Part shown: positions 36,310 to 45,600 of the stretch, piece by piece
Layout: the number at the start of each line of letters is the position of its first letter
Position numbering within the stretch: the first letter of the stretch is position 1
From: Oscillospiraceae bacterium
GTDB lineage: Bacteria; Bacillota; Clostridia; Oscillospirales; Ruminococcaceae
DNA length: 64,000 bases
Reading direction: 5' to 3'
Assembly: GCA_024684395.1 (NCBI GenBank)
Contig: JAIKWY010000110.1
Location: forward strand, 1-64,000
Notes under the pieces: generated by a model
Databases searched by the model: none
Told to the model about the DNA's origin: nothing
Seen by the model: only the letters and a program-made list of their open reading frames with translations
Made by a program: the position numbers and the translations under genes

Positions 36310-38049
36310 TTGAGAATAACGTGGATGAAGAGGGCGCTGGCGTTTGTACTGGGCGGCGCCACACTGATGCTGACAGCCTGCGGCAGGCTGCCGGAGGCAT
36401 TCCCGGGTATCAGTGAGGATACGACCATCGTGGATATGAAGGACCGCTATGAGGTGAACGTATTCTTCCAGAACAACGAGAATACGTATGCGCTTTCCAA
36501 GGGCGGCACGGCGTTCGGCTTCATCGAGGACTGGACAGCGGCTGTCAACGGCATGATGTACATGGATACCTCGAGGACCTATATCACGAAGTACGACCCG
36601 GCTTCTCAGCAGTTCAGCCTTGCAGAATACAAGCGTTCGGATTTTGGCGATATGGCATGGGAGGAAGCCCGCAAGCAGTATGCTTTGGGCGGCAGCCTTG
36701 CGGACGGCGACCAGAGCTTCTATGTCATGGAGGGCAAGAACGGCATCCCTGCCGATACGGGCAAGGGGGATGCCTATGATGCGATCCGGCAGAACGGCGG
36801 CATCCTCAGACTCTTTGTGGATGAGGTGAAAAAGGTCGATGTGATGCGGGATACCCGCCTGCGTTTCCCCGACAGTGAGGAGGCACAGGAAGCGGTGAAC
36901 GAGATCATCCCCGAGGAAGAACGCACCAGCGATATCTTCGATCCCGATGCGATCAACGTGATCTTCACGGATCTGAGCGAGAACAAGATCATTGATCTCG
37001 GTGATGATCTGTTCAACTACTATACGGCGGATAACCGCTACAGCGCCTGCGTCATGGCGGTCAAGCTCGAAATGAATGCGGGCGAGCCGATCTACTACAC
37101 TGCCAGAGGCGATGACAATACGGTCATCCGGAACCAGGCGGGCAACAGCCGCTGGTTCTATCTGCTGATGCTCGGACCGTCCACGCATCTTTCGACCTTC
37201 GTAGACAATATGAAGAACAAGATCGAGAATGGACAGTCCAAGCTGAGCGAGGGCGGCAGCGAAGGCGGCTACCAGTGCAGCAAGATCTATACCACGGATG
37301 CGGTCTTCAACCGTGACGAGGATATCCAGATCCATATGACGGATCCCACGGATCCGGATCAGCAGGCGCTGATCCAGAGCGGCGGACCGGATGCGATCTT
37401 TGAGAACGAGTCCGTCCGTCTGGAGCCGCTGTATGACAGAGATTCGGCGTTCCCGGTGGGCATCTACCGTGACAGCATCCTGGAATACCGCTATACCGCA
37501 AGGGATAAGGCATTCAACCTGAAGGGCTATCAGGGCGCCGGCACCAAGGACTTCTCGCTGAACATCGACCTGACAAAGGAAGCGGAGCGAGAGGGTCTCG
37601 ATTATGTGTTCGGTGAGCCGGTGGCATATCTCGAAGGCAAGAAGGGCTGGGAGGAGATGGATCCTGACCATAAGGAGCGCTTCTTCAAGACCATCACAGC
37701 CGCAGAGAAGGACGGCAGAAAGCTGTCGGTCATTTCCGATAATTCCGATGAATGCGACCACCATAATGTCTACATCACCGTACCGGTGCTGCAGCGTGCG
37801 ACCGTCAGCCAGGTCGTTGGTGAGGAGCAGAAGAACGACGCATTCTGGGTAACACAGTATTGCAGCTACACCAGCTCCGACCCGGGCGATGAGGTGAAGA
37901 AGACGCTGTTCTTCAATGTCTTCTATGCGAACCTGTTCGATATGAAGCTCGAAGGCGAAAAGGATGCAGCGATGCTGTACTATGACGATACCAAGTACCT
38001 CTATGCACAGGTCGATGAGCTGAAGATCCTGGTCGAGGGCGTCCATTAA
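36310..38049 (+). CDS. Hypothetical lipoprotein (579 aa)
   Basis: Lipobox LMLTAC; RBS AGGAGG before TTG (36310) or ATG (36325) start; no family recognised. Confidence 0.7.
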   Translation: MRITWMKRALAFVLGGATLMLTACGRLPEAFPGISEDTTIVDMKDRYEVNVFFQNNENTYALSKGGTAFGFIEDWTAAVNGMMYMDTSRTYITKYDPASQQFSLAEYKRSDFGDMAWEEARKQYALGGSLADGDQSFYVMEGKNGIPADTGKGDAYDAIRQNGGILRLFVDEVKKVDVMRDTRLRFPDSEEAQEAVNEIIPEEERTSDIFDPDAINVIFTDLSENKIIDLGDDLFNYYTADNRYSACVMAVKLEMNAGEPIYYTARGDDNTVIRNQAGNSRWFYLLMLGPSTHLSTFVDNMKNKIENGQSKLSEGGSEGGYQCSKIYTTDAVFNRDEDIQIHMTDPTDPDQQALIQSGGPDAIFENESVRLEPLYDRDSAFPVGIYRDSILEYRYTARDKAFNLKGYQGAGTKDFSLNIDLTKEAEREGLDYVFGEPVAYLEGKKGWEEMDPDHKERFFKTITAAEKDGRKLSVISDNSDECDHHNVYITVPVLQRATVSQVVGEEQKNDAFWVTQYCSYTSSDPGDEVKKTLFFNVFYANLFDMKLEGEKDAAMLYYDDTKYLYAQVDELKILVEGVH

Positions 38050-38055
38050 GCGGCT

Positions 38056-39405
38056 ATGGGATCGCTGAAGGAGAAACTCGCAGGGCTGATGCGGCGCACC
38101 GGCATGAAAACGGGCGATCTGGTCATCATGGCGGCGGTGCTGCTGCTGACTGTGTATGTCCTGGTGCTCACGCTGAGCGTGCGGTATGTCAGCCGGTCGA
38201 TCGACCCGCTTCCGGGAACGGCAGCAGCTGTGCCGGCGGATCAGGGATCCGTCATTGCAGAGCAGCCCTCGGAGGAGGTCACTGAGACCGAAACGGCTGC
38301 GGCGGAGGAGACAATGGAGGCAACAGAGGAAACTGTGGCTTCCGGTGATCCGGCGGTCGAGAAAGTGCTTGCGGATATGACGCTCGAAGAGAAGATCTAT
38401 CAGCTCTTCATCGTGTCACCGGAGGGGCTTGTGGGGAATGCCGTGGACTGCGTGACGGAGTCCGGCAACATGACCAAGGCTGCGCTGCAAAGTAAGCCGG
38501 TCGGCGGCATCATCTACTTTTCCAGAAACCTGCAAAGCCGGCAGCAGACCACCGACATGATCACGAATGCCCAGTACTATGCCAAGGATTCTCACGGCAT
38601 CGGGCTCTGGATCGCTGTGGACGAAGAGGGCGGCAAGGTCGCGCGAGTGGCGGACACTCTCGGAACGACCTCCTACAGCCCGATGGCGACCTACGGCAAG
38701 GAAGGCGACACCGCCAAGGTGCGTGAGATCGGTGCCGACATTGCGTCGGATATTGCAGAATACGGATTTAACCTTGACTTTGCGCCTGTGGCGGATGTTG
38801 ACCTGAACAGCGGCAACGAGCTGGGCGACCGGATCTTCAGTGACGATCCGGAAGTCGTGTCAAAGATGTGCGCTGCGATGGTCGGCGGCTTGCAGGAGAG
38901 CGGTCAGGTGAGCGCAACGCTCAAGCATTTCCCCGGTCTTGGCGCCGAGGGAGGCAATACGCATTATGATACGACAGCTCGTATCGACCGCACGAAGGAA
39001 CAGCTTGAAGCTGAGGAATTTGCCGCTTTCAAGGGCGGCATCGAGGCTGGCGCAGACTTTGTGATGGTCGGGCATCAGATCATGAGCTGTGCAGGCGATG
39101 ACCTGCCGTCGGATCTGTCACCGGTCGTGGTCGATGGGTGGCTGCGTCAGGATCTGGGCTATCAGGGCATCGTTGTCACGGATTCCCAGAGCATGAATAC
39201 TGTCAGCAAAACGTATTCCGCCGGTGAGGCTGCCAAAAAGTCGATCCTGGCGGGTGTGGATATCGTTCTCATCCCGACGGATCTGGAGGCTGCTTACCAG
39301 GCAGTCTATGATGCCGTGAAGAGCGGCGAGATCCCGGAGAGCCGCATTGACGAGAGTCTGCGGAGAATACTGTCAGCCAAGGCAAAGCATGGGCTGATCG
39401 GATAG
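38056..39405 (+). CDS. Membrane-anchored GH3 beta-N-acetylhexosaminidase (NagZ-like)
   Basis: N-terminal TM; AVDEEGGKVAR, KHFPGLGAEGGNTH, GIVVTDSQSMN; paralogous to the C-terminal half of 32652..35054. Confidence 0.85.
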   Translation: MGSLKEKLAGLMRRTGMKTGDLVIMAAVLLLTVYVLVLTLSVRYVSRSIDPLPGTAAAVPADQGSVIAEQPSEEVTETETAAAEETMEATEETVASGDPAVEKVLADMTLEEKIYQLFIVSPEGLVGNAVDCVTESGNMTKAALQSKPVGGIIYFSRNLQSRQQTTDMITNAQYYAKDSHGIGLWIAVDEEGGKVARVADTLGTTSYSPMATYGKEGDTAKVREIGADIASDIAEYGFNLDFAPVADVDLNSGNELGDRIFSDDPEVVSKMCAAMVGGLQESGQVSATLKHFPGLGAEGGNTHYDTTARIDRTKEQLEAEEFAAFKGGIEAGADFVMVGHQIMSCAGDDLPSDLSPVVVDGWLRQDLGYQGIVVTDSQSMNTVSKTYSAGEAAKKSILAGVDIVLIPTDLEAAYQAVYDAVKSGEIPESRIDESLRRILSAKAKHGLIG

Positions 39406-39416
39406 GAGGAGTTTTA

Positions 39417-39992
39417 ATGGCACAAAAACCTGCACCAAGAAAACCTGCACCCAAGAAACCCAAAGCGGGTGCTTCACAAGTGAAGAAACCTCTGTCTCCG
39501 ATCGAGGAAAAGCGCAGAGAGCAGAGAAACGGCATCATTGTGACGATCACTGCTGGCGTTGTCGGGGCAGCCGCCGTGGCTGCGATCCTGACGTTCCTCT
39601 GTCAGAACGGTCTGAATGTCATTAACCGCTGCAATTGCTCGTGGGAAAAGGTCATCCTGTACAGCATACTGACGTTTGTGGCTTGTATCCTGCATGTGGT
39701 CCCGTATCTGCAATACCGGGAGCAGAAGAGACAGTTCAATTTGGCAAGAACGGAGCAGGTCAGAAAGCCGATCAAGCGCAGAATGGATTTCTGGCTGATC
39801 GCTGTGACAGCCATCATCATGCTGGTATCGCTGCTGATCATCTTCATACTGATCCCGCTGTTCCAGGATCAGAACGGGAACTTCCTCTGGTTCTTTACAA
39901 GAGGCGGCGGTATCCTGTCTGTGGTGGTCATGCTGCTCGCTTCGGTGTTTGCCGGGGTTTTCGGAAAGCTGTTTCTGACTGAGCATGTTTAA
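39417..39992 (+). CDS. Small membrane protein, Lys/Pro/Ala-rich N-terminus, four predicted TMs
   Basis: KPAPRKPAPKKPKAG then hydrophobic segments; tightly spaced in the + strand run. Confidence 0.65.
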   Translation: MAQKPAPRKPAPKKPKAGASQVKKPLSPIEEKRREQRNGIIVTITAGVVGAAAVAAILTFLCQNGLNVINRCNCSWEKVILYSILTFVACILHVVPYLQYREQKRQFNLARTEQVRKPIKRRMDFWLIAVTAIIMLVSLLIIFILIPLFQDQNGNFLWFFTRGGGILSVVVMLLASVFAGVFGKLFLTEHV

Positions 39993-40009
39993 GTAAGGAG
40001 GGAGTAGTT

Positions 40010-40603
40010 ATGCCGCCTACAAGAAGAGGCAGAGGAGGCACCGGCAGAGTCCGGCCGGGCAGGGAAGGCACGATCGGCGGAACACCTGCCGGACGTCAGA
40101 AGGGCGTTACGGCGACGGTCATCGCTCTGGTGCTCTGGATCGTTTCCTGCGTGGGGATCTGGCTGATCACCAAGTATCAGCTGGAACACAATGTCTATAA
40201 GCTGCTGCGTGTGGTCGAACTGATGGGGCGTGACGTGGTGTATAAAACGGGCAAGGAACTGATGAACGTGTCCAGTATCACACCGGAAGCCCTCAGCGGA
40301 GCGACCAAGGACATCGTCAACAGGCTTTGCCTGTACCGGACGCTGATCCTCGGGATCCTGGAACTGCTGCTGATGATCTGGCCGATGCTGGAATACTGGT
40401 TCAAGTTCCATAATCCGAGAGGACTGCGTGACCGCTACAAGTGGTATGTGCCGGTCGTGATCATGTGCATCGTCAGCCTCATTGCGATCGTTATCGCGGA
40501 TGCGATCCTCGTGGCTTTCGGATGGATCACGCTGCTGACATTTGCAGTGATCCTTGCGGTGATCTTTATTCCCCGCCTTGCTCCGGGGCTCCAGCCGAGA
40601 TGA
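40010..40603 (+). CDS. Membrane protein with basic Arg/Gly-rich N-terminus
   Basis: PPTRRGRGGTGRVRPGREG then TM segments; RBS GGAGGG. Confidence 0.65.
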   Translation: MPPTRRGRGGTGRVRPGREGTIGGTPAGRQKGVTATVIALVLWIVSCVGIWLITKYQLEHNVYKLLRVVELMGRDVVYKTGKELMNVSSITPEALSGATKDIVNRLCLYRTLILGILELLLMIWPMLEYWFKFHNPRGLRDRYKWYVPVVIMCIVSLIAIVIADAILVAFGWITLLTFAVILAVIFIPRLAPGLQPR

Positions 40604-40755
40604 TCCTGCGGGATCTTTGAGGATCTGTATCAATTTGTCCGATGGACATGGATAACTGACTGACCGGTTCGTCGGAGCGTCGGGCTTTCCTGATGGGAAG
40701 CGCAGCTTCATGAAAAGGATGGTCGAAATTTTAAAAAGAAGGGTTGCGTGATACT

Positions 40756-42543
40756 GTGAGAATCGAATTTAAAGCCTATGGCGGAACAGGCTCTCTGGTC
40801 GGCAGATGCTTTCTGGCATTGCTGGCACTCAATGCCTGCGATAAGGTGTATTCGCCGGATGACAAGTGCGTCATCTACCAGATGGACTACGATGACGAGC
40901 CGCCGGGAGCTTCCGGGCAGAACGATGCCTACTACTTCAAGGATGTCTGCTTTGAGAACTACAAGAAGCTGCACGAGCGTGGGCTGCATTTTCTGGCTCC
41001 GATCGAAGTGGAACTCTCTCGTGTCACGCTCAAATCCGTCCGGGATTATGCCTACCCGAACGAGACGGAATACAGCCTGAACTCCCTGTTCTGCCGTGGC
41101 AAGAACAGCGGCGCGGTGCAGGAACTGCTCTCCGCTGCGTTCACAGCCGGTTCCGGCAGCAGCGAGCTGCGGCTCTCCAATGCGCACGGCTGCTATGGCG
41201 ACCTGGCAGTCAACGGCTTCATCAGCGAGCGCATCATCGAGACCAATGCCTTCAAGGAAATGCATGTGTATGATGATCTGAGAGCGAATCCGCAGGGGGC
41301 GATCGTGTTCTATGCCGGCTCTACCGACGGCGGTACAGCCAACACCATGATCGACAAGGATGTCCGCTCGCTCCTGCACTGCCTGAAGGGCGGCAATATC
41401 GCCGTGGATCATTCCCGTCCGTTCAAGCTCTACGGACTGCGTACAACGCCGTACAGCAAGTTTGAGCTTGTCGGTTCCGAGTCGCAGCTTGCCGTGGTAA
41501 GCTCGATCCTGCGGGATAAGTTCGAGATGTCCAAGGGCGTACTGGAAAATATCAATACGCAGAACGAACTTGCAGCCGGGAAACAAAATGCTGGTATCGA
41601 CGACTACAGCTATTACAACCTGAACGACGGTACTACGGATTACTGGCTCGACGGCCTGTTCATTGCGGGCAGCGATTCTCTTGATGTGACAGCATGGGAG
41701 GCGAAGAAGGACAACCAGTTCCATCCGACCCACTTTACCGAGCTGGCGCTTGCGATGCAGGCGATGGATGCGATCGCCAACCGTCTGCCGAATCTGCCGC
41801 AGAATGTGCCGTGCATCTATGGCTACAATGACGGCGGCAATGTGGACGGCAACCGTAATCCTGTTACGCTGCAGTCCTTCTTTGGTGACAGATCTGTTTC
41901 CTATGAATATGAGATCTATGACAGCCAGGCAGGCGGTGAAGGTGCATTTGATCTGGCAAAGTATGTCAGAGCCATCCTGCTGACGCTGGTCGCTGTCAAG
42001 AGCAGAATGGTCTCCGATTTCAGATACCCGAACAGTGCACCGGAATATGTCAGGGACATCTTCCGACACGCTGAAAACGACATGGATACAGTCTGCCCGC
42101 TGATCGCTGATGAACTGGAGAAGTTCCTGGAGGAGGCGAAGTTCATCGTCATGGCACTGTATGATGCGATGACCTATTCGACATTCGGCGCAGGTTCTTC
42201 CCCCATCGCACTGATGGAGGAGGAGATCAAGTACCTCTATTCCACCGATACGCTCAACAACACGATCAGCATGTCGGCGAATGATTCGCTGTCCATTGAT
42301 GACCAGGTACCCTTCTGCAAGGTCGAGCTGCGTGCCAAGACGGCTAATCCGCAGTTTTATGTGCTGGATATGATGCATACGTTCAACTATCACGATGGCG
42401 GTATGTTTAGCGGTAAGAAGAAAAAGCTCATAGGCGAGGAGCTGTATCTGAACTTTGGCGGCGGTGCTGATCCTCGTACAGCAGCGCTGATCGCCAATAA
42501 TATGATCCAGCGTACCTTTGAGACCTACCTCTATCTGATGTAA
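40756..42543 (+). CDS. Tubulin/FtsZ-superfamily-like protein (putative)
   Basis: N-terminal beta strand plus Gly loop FKAYGGTGSLVGRCFLALLAL, VIYQMDYDDE strand end, second Gly loop IVFYAGSTDGGTANTMIDKDVRSLL in tubulin-signature position. Confidence 0.5.
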   Translation: MRIEFKAYGGTGSLVGRCFLALLALNACDKVYSPDDKCVIYQMDYDDEPPGASGQNDAYYFKDVCFENYKKLHERGLHFLAPIEVELSRVTLKSVRDYAYPNETEYSLNSLFCRGKNSGAVQELLSAAFTAGSGSSELRLSNAHGCYGDLAVNGFISERIIETNAFKEMHVYDDLRANPQGAIVFYAGSTDGGTANTMIDKDVRSLLHCLKGGNIAVDHSRPFKLYGLRTTPYSKFELVGSESQLAVVSSILRDKFEMSKGVLENINTQNELAAGKQNAGIDDYSYYNLNDGTTDYWLDGLFIAGSDSLDVTAWEAKKDNQFHPTHFTELALAMQAMDAIANRLPNLPQNVPCIYGYNDGGNVDGNRNPVTLQSFFGDRSVSYEYEIYDSQAGGEGAFDLAKYVRAILLTLVAVKSRMVSDFRYPNSAPEYVRDIFRHAENDMDTVCPLIADELEKFLEEAKFIVMALYDAMTYSTFGAGSSPIALMEEEIKYLYSTDTLNNTISMSANDSLSIDDQVPFCKVELRAKTANPQFYVLDMMHTFNYHDGGMFSGKKKKLIGEELYLNFGGGADPRTAALIANNMIQRTFETYLYLM

Positions 42544-42609
42544 TTTGCATGACATCAGATAATACTTGTCATTCTAAATCAAGCTTCGGATGAAAGGAGT
42601 ACCTGAACT

Positions 42610-45600
42610 ATGAGCTTTACATTACCCGGCGCTGCAATGGCGCACCTCGGTACACAGCCCATCAAAATGGCTGACCTGAAGAGCAAAGTCGATGCTTGGG
42701 GCAAGGCTTACCGTGACGGTAAAAATGGAGCACCGACTTACAAATCCTGCAATAAGTCTGCGGCGTATTTCTATTTCCTCAAGATGAATATGTCCATGTT
42801 CAGTGCCGATGAGCAGACGGCGTTTTTATCGGATCCCGATGATCCGAAATTCAAGGACCACAGAAAGATCATGATCCTGCTTGCCAATATCCTGCTGCGG
42901 GATTACTGTGACCTGAAGATCGGCGCACGGCTCATTGACTACAGAACGGTCTGCGCTTATGACGGCGTACACAATGACCTGATCAATCTGGTCGAGGGCT
43001 GGGCAAAGGAGATCGACGATCAGGATTATGAGAAGCTGACCGAGATCTATATGCAGATCGATGGGGAGAAGTATCCCATCGCCTTCTATTCCACACAGCA
43101 TTTCGTGATCTTCCCGTTCAATACGATCAATTCCATCGTGCAGGATCGGATGATCGGCTGGGACGGCGCAAAAAAGGACTATACGATGGCTGCGCTCTTC
43201 AGAGATATTGCGGAGAGACCGATGAGCGACCGTGCGCTGTATGCGGCGCTCGTGCATCCGGATGCCGGACTGGGACATCCTGTTCTCGATACACTGGCTG
43301 ACTGGCTCCGGAACAACCGCAGTGTCACCCGTGCGGGCGGTGCTGCCTATCCGACAAGATTTGAATACATCCCGATCGACGATACGACCGCCACGCTGAC
43401 CAAGCTGCCGATCGCAAAGCTGCCCCCGATCCCCAAGGACAAATTCTCTGAGCAGCTCCTCATCATCCAGGCAAATACCAATGTCAAGAACGGCGAGTTC
43501 GGTCTTTGCCAGGTAGCGAACAACAGCATCGGCGTGATGGAGGCAGGTGCTCCGATGCACGCTGTGGTCGCTCCGCTCAGCAAGGAGCTCATCGAGAGCT
43601 TTTATGCACCGCAGGACGGCGCGAATATCAGCTTCATGGGCTGCACTGTCCTGAAAAACGGTCCGGACTACCATGTAACGATCACTCTGGATATCGACGG
43701 ATGCCCGACAGCGTTCAAAAAGGTCTATCTTCCGTCCGATGTCAAGAAGTGCAATAACTTCCCGCTGATCTCGCTCCTGACCAAGGGAAAGGACGAATCT
43801 ACGCCGGTTCGTCTGTACAGAACGGATTATGAAAAATCAGGCAGCTCGACTTCGCCGGTCTTCCTGGACGGTAAGAGCATCAAGCTCGGCGAAAGCGGTG
43901 ACAGCCGTGAGCTTTCTTTTAAGAATGGTGAGGGCGTCAGACAGGATCAGTTCTATTATTCCAGTGTCGGCTATCATGATCCGATCGCCGGAAAGAGCTA
44001 CTACTGCGGTTATCTGCTGTTTGAAAAGAGCGGTCCGCAGTCGCTGTACAGCAAGGCGCTGGCATCTATCGATACGGCTGTTATCATCGACGAGGAGAAC
44101 GAGATCGCTCAGATCGCCAAGGTCAACCGCCTCGATATGTCGGACGTGACTGCATACAATGTTTACAATGACCGCATCCTGTTCTTCAGCACCAACGGCC
44201 GTGATGATCTGGATAAGGCTATCCTCAACAGATGCTGGGGTACGCTCGGCAGCACGATCTTCTCGACCAACGACGGCAAATATGCACTGGCACCGTTCAG
44301 CAAGGAGTTTGCTGAGATGGTCGCAAACGGTGACGTAACGATCTCCTCCGCTCCGGCTCCGGTGCTCCAGAGCAGCGGTGTGGACTGGATCTTCTCGGTC
44401 GCATTTGATTTCAACGGCAAGCTGATGAAGACGGCACCCCATGTATACCATCAGGATGAGCAGTTCACGATGCCGAATCCGCCGTTCTTCTATGTTGTCA
44501 AGACCGTGGGCGGACAGTCTCTCACTGCCGGCTATGAGGTCATCAAGGTCGCCAACATGGGCACGAATGCGGTCAATAACACCGTGGATTCCAATGACCT
44601 GACCTTCAAGCTCGAGAACAAGGTCATCCAGACGAGCCTCTTCGTAACCCCCGGCGCCAATGCGTCGAATGTCTTCATCCACGCATACAACGGCAATGAC
44701 TATCTCGGTCAGATCACGCTGAATCTGAGCGATTATGCTCTGCCGAGCGGCTTCCATGCGCTCCTGGATGACCAGATGAGCTGCGCCGTTATCATCCTGA
44801 TCAAGGATAAGGGCATGAACCAGCCCAAGGAGATCATCACAGGTACGGTATTTGATGATAATCTGTTCCTGATCGTCAAGGAGCCGAACCGTGCGATCTA
44901 CACAGAGTACCAGGCATGGAGAAGAGATGACCTTGTTGTGGATATCGGCGGCATGACCTCCGAACAGGCAGAGGGCAAGGAGTACCAGGCTGTCTTCCCG
45001 TTCAGCCTCCGGATGCTCCAGAACATCAACAACGGCAGTATCCAGATGGTGCCTGACTCCACGAAGATCACCTTCAATGAGCTGGAAAAGCGCTATGAAG
45101 TATCAGTCTCCATCATGAACCCGAATGCGGCGAATACCTGCGTCGTTTTCAACATGAATTATAATCTGGGGCAGGGCAAGGTCGTGAAGTGCGACAATCT
45201 GCCGTTCGTGATCGCTGTGGAGGGCGGCCAGCAAAGAGGTCTTGCCCGCTTCAATAACGATATCCCTAATGTGATGCTGAACCACATCGACGGCTCGCAG
45301 CTGAACATTGAGGTCGTTGAGAACGGCGAGACAAAGCTCGAGGACGGCGGCAATATCGTTCCGATCAATGCAGATCAGGTCGTGCTGCGCCTTTCCACCA
45401 CCTCTTCGGCATTCGGCAATTCCCGTGTGAGCTGTCATATCCTCTACCAGGCAACGGCTCCCATCACGGACGGCGTGTTCTCGCTCCAGTCCGAGGAGAC
45501 CGGCGAGCAGCTCGTAATTGATTACGATGCCGACAAGCAGACCGTTACCAAGCTCGATGTCTTCACCGATTATGTGATCTTTACGATCCCGATGCTGAGA

